From Penium margaritaceum (Eukaryota; Streptophyta; Zygnematophyceae; Desmidiales; Peniaceae), in contig SZWC01001563.1 in the NCBI GenBank assembly GCA_023375785.1, forward strand, positions 200,266 through 264,265: 64,000 bases of DNA, read 5' to 3'. A model generated the notes under the pieces. The model saw only the letters and a list, made by a program, of their open reading frames with translations. It was not told where the DNA came from and did not search any database. Below, piece by piece: positions 21,465 to 32,242 of this stretch. Numbering within the stretch: the first letter of the stretch is position 1; every line of letters begins with the position of its first letter. The translations under genes and the position numbers were made by a program.

Positions 21465-22164
21465 TGTTTGCCTGAGGGTGAGTGTGCACCCTAGAGGGTC
21501 CCTAGCAGTGGCTGGTTCACACCACCAACTGTTTTTGGTGAGACTCAAACTGTGGAGGCAACTGGTTCCAAGGATGGCAAAACTTGGTCAGAGAGTGTGG
21601 CCATAGTTTTAGCCTCAATTGACTGGGAATGAACACTTGATTATGGCTCAGAAGTAGCGGCATTTTATAGCCACTGATCTAAGCTTTCCAGAATACCAAA
21701 GCATGCCGGATTTGGAGCTTCTTAGCAGACTCTATGGCTTCTAGAGTGCTCCTTAGTAAGCTGTCCTTTTCCCACCTAGGAAGGAATCCCTTCCCTCCTC
21801 TAGAAGCTTCTGCCCCTTCCTAGATTCCTCAACTTGCTTCTAGTAGAAGGGAAGGTATCTCGAAGACCAAGACACCTCTAGATGCCTTGTAGGATAAGTC
21901 ACCCCTTCTAGAAGGTGTGCCACCTTCCTGGATCCTCACCTCGCCTTCTAGAAACTTAAAGAGGAACTCTAGATATTGAGCTAGTTTCCTGGCATCTATT
22001 TTCTACCTCCCTTGAGGCAGGGCAGAATTTCATCTTGTGGGACTTGAACCTGGGCCCCTGCCTCTAGAGGTGGACACCATTAACCACTAAGCCACTAAGG
22101 CTTGTCTTTTTGGTGTTCTTTTTTTAGAGTCACTCCTGCCATGGTGAGGAGCATCACTCCAACA
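21465..22164 (-). repeat. E 3' LTR (left)
   Basis: On the plus strand it reads TGTTTGCCTGAGGG...CACTCCAACA. The purine tract (complement of 22165-22176) lies directly beside it. The first 60 bp aligned to the right copy show 4 differences. The same length as the right LTR (700 bp) and the flanking GAAAG support these ends. Confidence 0.87.
22040..22094 (-). promoter_or_regulatory. tRNA-like module in E left LTR
   Basis: On the minus strand, the sense of E, a perfect A-box TGGCTTAGTGG (22094-22084) is followed after 33 bases by a perfect B-box GGTTCAAGTCC (22050-22040). This spacing is normal for tRNA genes, and the B-box continues into CCCA as in a T-arm. The A-box starts 70 bases into the LTR. 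There is no obvious acceptor stem, so it is not a functional tRNA gene. The other E LTR carries the same arrangement. Confidence 0.68.
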
Positions 22165-22204
22165 ATCTTCCCCTTGCGCATCACCCATGGCAGTTGTCCA
22201 TGTT

Positions 22205-23154
22205 GAACCTGCAACTAAAGAGCCTTTCTCCTCATGGAAGCGAGCTCATACTTTATTGCTCCCTCCCACTCAGCCCCATCGTTCTTGTGCAGTGCCTCTT
22301 TGAGGTTCCTGTTGCGTGAACGCAATCCAAATGCCCTTGTCGGCATCGTTTCTTTTTGTCCTTCTTTGCACACGGCTGCTCGTGCGGGGCTGTTGAAGCG
22401 GTTGTTGTTGTTGCTATCCCCTTTCCGAACCATCCTCTCCAAGCGCCTGCTCCCCCTCTCTTGGAGACCTTGGAGACATCTGTTGACTCCCCACCTCCAT
22501 GTCCATCTCCAGTGCTTCGGATTCCTCATCCGAACTGGCCGGAATAAAGTTTGCCGCTCGCCCATCCCTTAGGCAATGCTCTCCGGTTGGTTGTGATGCG
22601 AGGATGTCACCCTCATTCACGTCCTCCGGTGTCTCCCCCTCGAGGAGTGGCATCCACTCCCCTCTCTTGGAAAGACCTGCCTCCTTGTCTGTCCAACGGC
22701 TTTTCTCGTCAAACGTGACGTCGCAACTCCGCACAATCTGCTGCCTCCTTGGGTGAAAGAGCCGGTACGCCTTGCTTCCGCTCTCATATCCAAGGAAAAT
22801 ACACCGGCGGGTACGCGGGTCCAGCTTGCTCCGTCCTTCATATGCCTGGACCATTGCATGCGCAACACAACCAAACGTGCGGAGGTGACCCACCGCCGGC
22901 TTCCTCCCGCTCCACACCTCTTGTGGCGTCTTCCACGCATTACTCTCCTTGTCCTTCAGCGGCTTGGTCGGCATGATATTCATGATGTACGCTGTTGTCC
23001 TTACCGCCTCCGTCCAATACCGTTGTGTAAGGCCGGCGTCGTTCAACATGGATCGCACCATGTTAAGGATTGTGCGATTTTCTCTCTCTCTGATGCCATT
23101 CTGTTGTGGAGAGTGTGGAGTTGTTTTCTGCCACTCAATCCCCTTGTTCTTCAT
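22205..23154 (-). pseudogene. pol: E pol, right part: integrase end, hinge, RT start
   Basis: The frame from 23154 reads the C-terminal part of integrase (TTPHSPQQNGIRERENRTI, then RKPAVGHLRTFGCVAH and the FLGYESGSKAYRLF block), then an acidic hinge. After a frame change it reads the first residues of RT (EWEGAIKYELASMRRKAL). Coding similarity ends there, about 40 bp before the purine tract: the rest of RT and all of RNase H are deleted. Confidence 0.8.
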
Positions 23155-24069
23155 CTGCCCAAGGCACCCCGCATATTCACCACCGTTGTCATTCTAGAAC
23201 GCCTTCACCTTCAACTCTGTTTGCCGCTCCACATCAGCCACAAACTCTTGCATGCACGAAAGGACCACACTCTTCTACTTCATTGGATAAAGGTAGAGTT
23301 TCTGGCTGTGGTCATCGATGAAGGTGAGGAAGTAGCGAGCTCCACCGATGGAGCTCTCAAGCGGTCCACACACATCTCAGTGTACCACGGCCAGTTTTGC
23401 CAATGCACGCGTCCCCTTGGCAACAAATGACTGCCGAGTTGATTGGCCAATGATGCATGGCTCACACACGGTCTCCTTGGTTCCATCAAGGCCACTGATT
23501 TGGAGACCCCGCACCACTTCCCTCTTAGCCATCTCCTTCACGGTCGATGGAGAAATGTGGCAGAGTCGGCGGTACCATAGGTCCAGGTCTCCTCCATCTT
23601 TTGTTGCAAGATTGGCGGCGTTGGACCCCACTCGGCTGCTGAGGATCTTCGCGCGTAGGAGGTACAAGTCGTCCTCCCTCTTGGTACACGCAATCACCTC
23701 ACCTTTGCCCTCCTTGCGGATGACGGCCTCCTTCTTTGTGAAGAGCACCTCAAGTCCCTTGTCGGTAAGGCGGCTGACGGAGAGAAAGTTTGCCCCAAAG
23801 TTGGGCATATGCATCACATCGAAGATTGTGCTCGTGACAGGTTTGCCATCCACTCCTGACTCAATGCGGACGTTACCCTCACCGGCGGCCAACTCTGTTT
23901 TTCCATTGGCCACCGTCATGCGTCTCTTCGAGGCACCGTAGGTGACAAATGCCATCATGTTGCATTGCGTGTGGCGGCCTGATCCGGAGTCGATGACGGC
24001 AACTCCCGGATCCTTCAAGTTGGTGGAGTTGTACGCCATAAGGGCATGCTCATCTTTCTTCCCGCCCCG
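23155..24069 (-). pseudogene. pol: E protease and integrase core
   Basis: Protease has an intact catalytic triplet in VIDSGSGRHTQC (23991-23983). Integrase follows with WYRRLCHIS where WH..LGHIS is usual (first zinc His changed) and an intact CEPC. The core is interrupted by a TGA near 23375 and by TAG at 23196-23194, where a glutamine is expected just before NDNGGEY. A TAG at 24072-24070 separates this part from gag, again at a probable Gln codon. Confidence 0.8.
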
Positions 24070-24072
24070 CTA

Positions 24073-24842
24073 CGACCGATCTGTTTTCTTCTTGGGACAG
24101 TTGCGCGCGTGGTGGCCCTCCTTGCCGGAATTGAAGTACTTCCCCTTCTTGTCACCTTTCTTAGTGCCCTGTTTGGCACCCTTCCACTTGTCGCCTTGGC
24201 CTCCATTTTGAGGATGAACTGTGTAAGCTGAAGTTGATGCCGCTGCACTCTCTCGACCGCCACGTTGCATCCACTCATTGCACACGTACTCAGCAACCTT
24301 CGGGTACTTCAGCTCGTTGGAAGGCGGGCCACCAAGGACTGTGATCATAGGACTCCAACTGTCTGGCACGGCAAGAAGGAGGATCATAGGTTGCAACTGA
24401 GAGTTGACCTCCCAACCCATGGCCACACACTCCGCTGCGAGGGACTCAATGTGCTGCATGATCTCCATGATGTTGTCACCTTCGTTGGCTCGGAGGGTGA
24501 CGAGCCGTTTGAAGATGAAGAGCTGATTGGAAACGTTGCTTGACTGGTAGATGGAGCAGAGTTTTGACCATGCGTCCGCAGCCAGGGTGCATCCTTGGAT
24601 GTGTTCAAGTTGTGGTGGGCATAACGCGGACACAAGAGCGCCAACGCCTTTTTGTTGCGCTTCTTGTATGCCTCCCTCACCTCAGCCATTGCAGTCTCCT
24701 GTGGAGCAGTCTCATCACCTTTTACGAGCTCAAGCAGTCCCTTGTCGTCGAGGATGACCTCAAACTCCCACCTCCACAAGGCAAAGCCTGTCCCATTAAA
24801 CTTAAGGACAACGCGGCTGCTCTCTTGCTCGCTAGTTGCCAT
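24073..24842 (-). pseudogene. gag: E gag
   Basis: It starts MATSEQESSRVVLKFNGTGF about 50 bp after the primer site. The copia Gag pattern FALWRWEFEVILDDKGLLEL matches the Gag N-terminus. A frameshift near 24640 moves to the frame with the UBN2-like part (QLFIFKRLVTLRANEGDNI). The zinc knuckle has Tyr for the first Cys and Ser for the second (YFNSGKEGHHARNC). Apart from this, few lesions are present. Confidence 0.8.
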
Positions 24843-24893
24843 GTCTTATTGTTGGAAGCGTCAAATAGAGCTGGCTTTGAACCCCTTAGAGGC

Positions 24894-24908
24894 GTGGGTC
24901 CATAATCC
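24894..24908 (-). other. Primer-binding site of E, half-tRNA(iMet) type
   Basis: On the minus strand GGATTATGGACCCAC begins 2 bases after the LTR end (...GGCCAACA). It matches the initiator tRNA-Met anticodon arm complement at 13 of 15 positions. Confidence 0.6.
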
Positions 24909-24910
24909 TT

Positions 24911-25610
24911 TGTTGGCCTGAGGGTGAGTGTGCACCATAGAGGGTTCCTAGTAGTGGCTGGTTCACACCACGAACTGTTTTTGGTGAGACTCAAACTGTG
25001 GAGGCAACTGGTTCTAAGGATGGCAAAATCTGGTCAGTGAGTGTGTCAATAGTTTTAGTCTCAATTGACTGGGAATGAACACTCGATTAAGGCTCACAAG
25101 CAACGGCATTTTATACCCACTAATCTAAGCTTTCCAGAATACCAAAGCATGCGAGATTTGGAGCTTCCTAGCAGATTCTATGGCTTCTAGAGTGCTCCTT
25201 GGTAGGCTGTCCTTTTCCCACCTAGGAAGGCATCCCTTCCCTCCTCTAGAAGCTTCTGCCCCTTCCTAGATTCCTCAGCTTGCTTCTAGTAGGGAGGAAG
25301 GTGTCCAGAAGACCAAGACACCTCTACATGCCTTGTAAGACAAGTCACCCCTTCTAGAAGGTGTGTCACCTTCCTAGATCCTCACCTGGCCTTCTAGAAA
25401 CTTAAAGAGGAACTCTAAATATTGAGCTAGCTTCCTGGCATCTATTATCTACCTCCCTTGAGGCAGGGCAAAATTTCATCTTGTGGGACTTGAACCCGGG
25501 CCCGTGCCTCTAGAGGTGGACACCATTAACCACTAAGCCACTAAGGCTTGTCTTTATGGTGTTCCTTTTTTGGAGTCAATCCTGCCATGGTGAGGAGCAT
25601 CACTCCAATA
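24911..25610 (-). repeat. E 5' LTR (right)
   Basis: On the plus strand it reads TGTTGGCCTGAGGG...CACTCCAATA. On the element strand the start is TATTGGAGTG, a mutated TGTTGGAGTG. It is followed on the right by the target duplication GAAAG. Confidence 0.87.
25486..25540 (-). promoter_or_regulatory. tRNA-like module in E right LTR
   Basis: A-box TGGCTTAGTGG (25540-25530) and B-box GGTTCAAGTCC (25496-25486), both perfect and with the same spacing as in the left LTR, again 70 bases inside the LTR start. The bases between the boxes differ slightly from the left copy. Confidence 0.68.
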
Positions 25611-28240
25611 GAAAGGTGAGGTCCTTAACCCGTTGAAGGAGTACGTCGTAGCAGTGGAGAGGCAAGCTGGTTGCAACATCAGAGCTCTATGCTGTGATAA
25701 TGCCAGAGAGTACAAGAGCTCGAATGGATGGATCAAGCAGGAAGGCATCAAGTGGGAACCCACTATGCCTTACTGGCCACGGTCCAACGGATTGGCAGAC
25801 CGGGCTAGCTAAATACTGCTTAACATGGGGTAGATCATGCTCGCTAGGTTGCTGTGAGGGTTCAAGGCAAAGGCTGTGTGTACAATGAGCTATACCATCA
25901 ACCTCACCCCTACAGCCGTGCAGAAGGGTAAGGATAAGGGCAGCTTGAAGACGCCGGAGGAGGTTGGGAGTGGGCGCAAGCCAAACGTGGTGCACCTGAA
26001 GGTGTTCCGGTGCAAGGTGCATGCAATGGTGTAGGCAGCAAAGAGACGCGACAGCAAGCTAGAACTGTGGGCAAAGACGTGCTTGTTCCTCGACTACAAC
26101 AGCGCACAAAAGGTGTACCAGCGATGGGGCCCACGTACGCAAGAGATCATCCGCAGTTATGACGTCCAGTTTGACAGGCAGCAGAGCTTCAGCAGCACGA
26201 ACAACAACATGTGCATCGGGAACACTCTGAAAAAGGAGTGGTTTGAGCTCCTTGACCACGAGAAGGAGTCGGCAAACACGGAGGTCCATGATGCGATGTC
26301 AGAGCACAGCAGTGGAGCAGGTGCAGCAGTCGATGTGAAGGATCCGATGACGATGAAGCTCGGCTAGAAATCAGGCGGAAAGATTCGTCAAAGGAGGCAC
26401 CGTGGGTGGTAAAGCGCGCACTCTCGGTGGATTTTGCGTTGGGCGTCAAAGAAAAATCCTCCGGACGCTCTGCCTGTCCATTCGATGATTCATTGGAGCG
26501 GGAGAGATCCTCTAAGGGACGTACGGTCAATGATTCACAAGAGGAAGCAGAGTCGGAAGTATTGCAAGAGAGCGTCGAGACACCACCAAAACTGCCATGC
26601 TGTAGTAGGAGGCAGCAGAGAGCAGGGAAACGGTATGACTCAGTGCATGCAAGCTGCATCAACGGAGCCTACAACCATGCAAGAGGCACTTCCCCATTTT
26701 GAGGAGAAGCAAAGGGACGCCGCAATCAAGTCGGAGCTGGTGTCCATTGCTAAAGACAACACTTGGAAGCTGGTTGATTGGCCGAAAGACGCCAAGGTCA
26801 TCGGCTCCAAGTGGGTCTTCAAGACCAAGTTCACAAAAGGTGTGGTGGACAAGTAAAAGGCGCGGCTAGTGACAAGGGGGAACACGCAACATAAGGGCAA
26901 GTACTACAATGAGACGTTTGCCCCCGTTACCAAGTTTACAAGCATCTTGGTGATCCTCATGGTGGTAAATGCAAAGGACATAGAACCCCACCAAATAGAC
27001 ATAGACGACCTTCTTCAACAGCATCATTGACAAAGAAATTCACATGGAGGTGCCAGAGGGGATGGAGGCACCCGAGGGCAAGGTGTGCAAGTTGTGGAAG
27101 TCCTTGTACGGACAAGAACTATCGTTCTGATGCTAGTACCAAGAGATGAACAACTTCATGACACAACTCGGCTTCAAATGCTATGAGGCGGATCACAACA
27201 TGTACAGATGACACTAGAAGAAGCTCCATTAGATCGTCGCACTGTATGTGGATGATCTCATCTCGTGCACCTCAGACCTGCCAAGCCTACGCCAGCTGAC
27301 AGAGCTGTTGAGTAGCAGGGTCTAGATGTTGGACATGGGGGAGCTAGAGTTCTACCTCGGGATGAGCATTACATGTAACTAGAGGGCGCGCAAGTTTGAG
27401 CTGAGGAAGGCCAAATACATGGCCTAGGTGCTGAAGCGGCATGGCATGGAGGAGTGCAAATCAGTGTGTAGTCTTGTCTCTGTGACCTATCAACTGAGGG
27501 CACCAATGGCGCTGTAAACAAAAGAAGAGGGGAAGGATATGGCGAGGTGACCTACCAATCGGTGATGGGCAGCCTCATGTACGCCACGGTGGCGACTCAA
27601 CCGAATGTGGCCTACGCGGTGGGGCAAGTGAGCAGGTACGTGGCCAATCAAGGGCCACAATAATAGCAGGCCGTTAAGCGCATCCTCCGCTACCTGCAGG
27701 CGACACGACTCGCACACCTGAGGTTTGACGGCAAGGGGTGGGTGGACCTCTTGCATCTGGTCTACTACACGGATGTAGACTATGCTGGGGATATGGATAA
27801 GCGGAAGTCCACATCCAGCAACGTGTTCTTCCTCGCTGGTGCAGCGGTCTCGTGGTGTACCAGGAAGCAAGACTACGTCGTCACCTCCACAGTGGAAGTA
27901 GAGTACATTGCGCTGGCTGACGCGGTCAAGGAGGTGGTGTGGCTCTGCAGGTTGCAGGGGGAGCTCGGCGTGCCGCAGCAAGAGCCTTTAGTGGTGTAAG
28001 TGGAAAACAACGGCTCCATCTTGTTGACCAACAATGCGACGCAGCAGAAGAGGACAAAATACATCCACGTGTGTTATCACGATGCACGAGACATGGTTAA
28101 AAAAAGGTAGGTCGTGCTACAGTACTGCAGCACGCACAACATACTTGCGGATTACTTGACCAAAGCATAACCTCTGGACAAGCACGCGATAAGCGTGGCC
28201 GGGCTTGGGATGACCAACTATAATGGGCTGGAGGGTGCAA
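25611..28240 (+). pseudogene. pol: D pol, right part: integrase end, hinge, RT, RNase H
   Basis: The integrase core resumes at 25616 in the frame broken at 21464 and keeps CCDNAREY with the second Asp and the Glu. A stop lies near 25809. The hinge is at 26083-26430. RT starts near 26690 (NTWKLVDWPKDAKVIGSKW); the palm has an intact YVDD at 27245-27256. RNase H lies at 27742-28150 (YYTDVDYAGDMDKRKSTS). There are many stops: for example TAA at 26854-26856 (Tyr site) and TAG near 27323 and 27426, plus frameshifts near 27000-27130. Confidence 0.8.
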
Positions 28241-28297
28241 TGGAAGATGAGGTCAAACAAGCAAGAGCAGCAGGCATAGCAGGTGTGAGGGGGAGAA

Positions 28298-29230
28298 TGT
28301 TGAAAAGTTGCCTCTCTGCATGCCCAAGCGCGGCGCCGGGCGGCACCGACAAGCTGCCAAAAAGAGGAGAATCCGGGCCGATGGATCTACCGGCTCAAGG
28401 ATTACTAGGATCTCAAAATGAATGGTTACCCCTTAAAGCTGACAAGTTGTTGAATGTGACGGAAGTTGTTTTGCCAGAATCGGACAAGTATGAAGGGAGA
28501 TATGGCCTTCCAAAATTCGAGTGTGCGCAGCGGCTCTGAGACCCGGCTGTGACTCAAAATCAGGTGGATAATCAACCGGACCAGGTAACAAAAGTACGAC
28601 TTGGAGATCTTGCTCCAGACGGTCTGCCAAGGCGTGCAGTGGATAATCCATCAGATCGTGTACAGCAGTTTATTACTGACGGACTGAGCCAAATTCAGGG
28701 TTCGAAACTCAGTATTACATTTTGTTACTTGGGGACTTTGTCAAAATTCTGACTGGAGGTCCGCGGATATGTTTCGAACCTTGTCATACCCCATCACCAA
28801 ACTCAACCCAAAAGTGGGGAAGGTGCATGGAAAAGGTGCAGGGGATCCCTACACTACGTGCAATTGGAAAGGCGCTTCGGACGTTAAGGAAGGCACCACG
28901 GCCTGTGGGGACGTTAGGCTTCCGTGGTGGGTGAGACCTTGGCTTCGGCGAGTGTTACTTGGGCTACGTTTGGCCGAATGGCGCACAATTTTGTGCGTCA
29001 GAAAGCTCATGACTAGTCCTATAACACTTCTAATCATGTCCGTGTGAAAAGAAACAAATGCAAAATTGCGTCGTTCCTTTCACAAAGTGACTGTCTCTAA
29101 TTAGCTATTCATATAGCGTGAGGCGACCTGAAAGCTCACTTAGAGTCTTGGATTCGCCCAAACAGAAGATGTAAACTACCAAGATACGATCGTATGAACG
29201 TCGGGACTGCATCCCGTGGACTCCCCGATA
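28298..29230 (+). repeat. D 3' LTR
   Basis: Begins TGTTGAAAAGTTGCC directly after the purine tract GTGAGGGGGAGAA (ending 28297) and ends CCCCGATA, a mutated form of CCCTGACA in the 5' copy. Confidence 0.8.
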
Positions 29231-31385
29231 TTCATTTCCCTCAACATTCCCGACCTTGCAGCTCCCTTTAAGCCTATTCCTCCTTGCTCTTACACTATGT
29301 AGGAATCACATGGAACCTGAAAAAGATGTCCCAGGAGGTGAGGCGGTGGCCTGCCCTCTACCTGCTGGCGCTTCAGCCCCCATCGCCCCTTTGGGTATGG
29401 CGGGAGCCGCTAGTCATCCTCGTGCGGGTTTCAGCCTCGCCTCGCCTGAGCCGGATGTAACACACATCCCTGTTTCAGCTGGTATGCCACCCCTCCTCAT
29501 CGTCCCCCCCTTGGCATTCCCCGCCTCTACCTCTCAACAATCGCCCTCTGTCCCCTCCCTTGCCCTATCACTCTTTGCTTCTACTCCCTCCCTTTTCCGC
29601 TTCACCCTATCCCACTTCCCAGTCCAAAAGACCCATCGGCCCTCCCTCGTCCGCCCACATTGGTTTCCCCCTCTCCAACATGTTAAGGACAGTTACTCCC
29701 CAGATCATTCCCGCCATCCCCTCTTGCAAAGTGACCAACCCTTTCCTTTCTTCTTCTGTTCACCTTCTCTCCTCTTCTCAGCTACCTCCTCTCCGTATTT
29801 GGCGTGTCCTCAGAAATCTACCGACCAGTATACCTGCGTTGGGTATTTGGCTTCATAAGCTGTGCACACAGCTTAACTATGCCCAGGGACCCCATGCCCT
29901 TTTAGATCCGCTTTTCAACGCGACGGTTACTGGTATTCTCTCTGATGCCGAACATGCGGCTTTGGAGGCTCAAGCTGCTTTTGTTGGCAAATGGACCCAC
30001 AATTGCCTTGGGAGGATGGAGCATTTCCCCCTCTCTCGAGGTAACCAAGTCCCCCTTTGGTGTCCTTGGACCCATATGCCCCTGTCCTGGGTTTGTCTCA
30101 TTTTGATCTTTTCCACTCAGGCAGGCCTCAGACCAGCCATGGCTGGCCTTTGTATGGGGCCACACACCCCTGGCCACAACCCCGCGACCCCACTTCTTGG
30201 CGAGCTAACTGCCCCTCCAGAGGCTGTGGCAATGGATGAAGATGCGCCAGATCTGGTAAGGAAACGCCCTCATTCCGGCCTAGCATCCTCCTCAGTGGCC
30301 TCCATCATGGCGGGAGAACGCCCCCCCTTCTTCCAATACCACGTCGATGGACACATCCGCTACCCTACCCAATCCCATGGGTCAGTTTTCTATCCTATCC
30401 TCACCCGTCCCCTCCGGTCTCTTACCCCCTCTTATGTGATGTGAGTACCCTTCTCCCTCACATACTCTACGCTTCCTTCCCCCTTCACGATCATGTCCAT
30501 CCTCCCTCTCTCACTCTTTGCCCTCCATTTTGTAATCGGGCTCCTCTTCTACCCTATCCATGGAAGATCCTCTAGTGGTCTAGGACCCGCATCTTGGTGT
30601 CCCCGTTACTCCTCCATTTGGTTGCATTGTGCTCCTTTTCAGACTCCCAACCGCAACAACCTGCCTCCGTGCCAACAAGCACCAACTCTCATACGACCCC
30701 ACAGCTGGCGCCCGCCACCCAACCAGGCGGACCGGGAGCCTCGGCCCCTATCCTCGTACACCAACCTCTCCCACCAATGCTGGTCCCTACGGCCCCCTTG
30801 TCTTTTGGGGCTAACCACCACGGTACGTCTCCCCGTCATGGCCCTTCAACCTGTGGTCCTGATCTGCATGGTGCAACCCCACTCTATATCCCACTTGCTT
30901 TCCACTCTCTCACATGCTCTCCTGAACTCCTCCACCTGCCTTCACCATGTCCTTCATCTTTGTTCCATTTTCCTGGATTTCTCACCACGTTAGGCCCAGT
31001 TTTCAAGGCCATTTCAGATGACTCTCTCCAGCACAAGTCTTTCCTTGCGGTCTTGAACTCTGTTAGAGTCTGGCTCCTCTCATCTCTTTCTGGCTTATGC
31101 TCTCATTCTGCATTCTTCTTTCCCTCCCCTCTCTATTGCTACAAGATTCATTTGTCCATCATCCCCCTCTCCTTCCTTCTGTTCATTGCAGATCTGCCTC
31201 CAACATCTACCACTGCCTTGATTACCATCTATCAGGCCCAACGCGCAATGGTCCCGGTCCCTTCACATCCTGCCTGAATTGTGCACTCATCCACACCAAC
31301 AAGAGACCCTCCGACAGCAGACCCGCAGGACCTCCCCCAGAAGTTCCACTCCTTCCGCAACCTATGCTCCTTGTCCATCGCTGAC
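29231..31385. other. Old substrate X, part 3: C/T-rich DNA with overlapping open frames
   Basis: About 2.1 kb, strongly pyrimidine-rich on the plus strand. Open frames at 29256-29858, 29560-30444 (294 codons) and 30594-31277 (227 codons) overlap or adjoin in different frames. Their products are Pro/Ser/Leu-rich, as skewed base composition would give. One stretch of the 294-codon frame looks more protein-like (ILSDAEHAALEAQAAFVGKW near 29930, and MDEDAPDLVRKRPHSG near 30233). I recognise no domain. It could be a decayed LINE ORF1 or the flank of an unknown gene. Confidence 0.35.
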
Positions 31386-32242
31386 ATTTGGACAAGCACA
31401 GGACGGACTAAGCATGCACTGATCCCCTAGAGTAAGTCCCTAAAGTCTAGTCCAGATAGACAAGGCATGCATTGCTCATTTTGAGCAAGTCTCCTTGGTC
31501 TTAACTGGATAGTATAGCCAGCAAACACTACCTAGGACAACTCCTTGTGGCTTAGAGGTTTAGGAGGGAAAGTAGAAGCTGTATGAGCCATGCCTCCAAG
31601 GCAAGGTAAAAAGAAAGCCCTTTGAGCGTAATGGATAACGTGCGGCAGTAATCTTGGACCTGATTCACTCTGATGTGTGCGGACCATACCGCACCCCATG
31701 AAACAACGGTAGCTAGTATTTCTAAACCGTAATCGATGACCATAGTCGCAAGATATGGATCTACTTCCTCAAGACAAAGGGAGAGGTGAAGGAGAAATTG
31801 CAAGATTTTGAGGTGATAAAAGAGCGGCATACAAGCAAGAAGGTCAATGCACTGCGCACTGATAACGGAGGTGAGTACGAGGCGTACAAAGGCTGGTTGA
31901 GCCAACACGGCATCAACCACTAGACCATCACATCTTACTCCTCCTAGAATAATAGTATTGCCGAGCCAATGAGCCAGAGTATCCTTGGCATGACACGAAG
32001 CATGCTCTTTGATGCAAAACTCCAACCTCGCTTCTGGGCTGGAGCTGCAAGAGTTTGCTCCTCGTGTAAAAAGTCACCACATGCTAAGGACATAGTACAA
32101 AGAAGTGATTCCTATGAACCACTTAGTAAGGAACCTTGGCCCTAAGGTTGATATCATCTCGTGCTTGCAATACCAAGAGCCGTCGCGGTAAATCATTCTG
32201 CCAGAATCCATTTTCTAGAACGTTGCCTCCGGCAGGTTGACA
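31386..32242 (+). mobile_element. B2: B-like LTR fragment, integrase core and LTR tail
   Basis: 31397-31560 resembles the first part of B and F LTRs (GCATGCACTGATCCC, GAGTAAGTCC) and contains an A-box-like TGGCTTAGAGG at 31548-31558. From 31579 the sequence reads copia integrase close to B1 (EPCLQGKVKRKPFERN, then HSDVCGPY, RTDNGGEYEAY with the D, D and E positions kept), with TAA and TAG stops. At about 32080 it joins the last ~160 bp of a B-type LTR, ending GGTTGACA at 32242. RT and RNase H are absent, so large deletions have joined distant parts of a B-type element. Confidence 0.7.

Larger units (their letters stand above)
21465..25610 (-). mobile_element. Copia-type retrotransposon E, RT/RNase H deleted, nested in D
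   Basis: On the minus strand, two 700-bp LTRs (21465-22164 and 24911-25610) bound a 2746-bp interior. The 5-bp target duplication is perfect: GAAAG at 21460-21464 and 25611-25615, in D integrase. Read on the minus strand the interior has a half-tRNA-type primer site, gag, a protease with DSG, integrase, the hinge and only the first ~30 residues of RT, and then jumps to the purine tract beside the 3' LTR. So E keeps the cis-acting ends and Gag-PR-IN but lacks RT and RNase H. Any mobility would need RT from another element. Confidence 0.88.
19981..29230 (+). mobile_element. Copia-type retrotransposon D, hosting nested E
   Basis: LTRs at 19981-20915 and 28298-29230 (TGTTGAAAAGTTGC at the start) bound a half-tRNA-type primer site, the end of protease, integrase, RT, RNase H and a purine tract (28286-28297). 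Gag and most of protease are missing: protease C-terminal sequence appears about 60 bp after the primer site. Integrase is interrupted by E (21465-25610) and resumes in the same frame at 25611 after removal of E and one GAAAG copy. Flanks GTCCT and TTCAT show no target duplication. It is a sister family of C. Confidence 0.85.

Noticed and set aside
22753-23430. 225-codon plus-strand open frame
   Set aside because: It lies opposite E integrase, which is recognisable on the minus strand.
29256-31277. Host protein-coding gene
   Set aside because: The frames overlap in different registers, the composition is skewed and no domain, splice pattern or conserved start can be supported.
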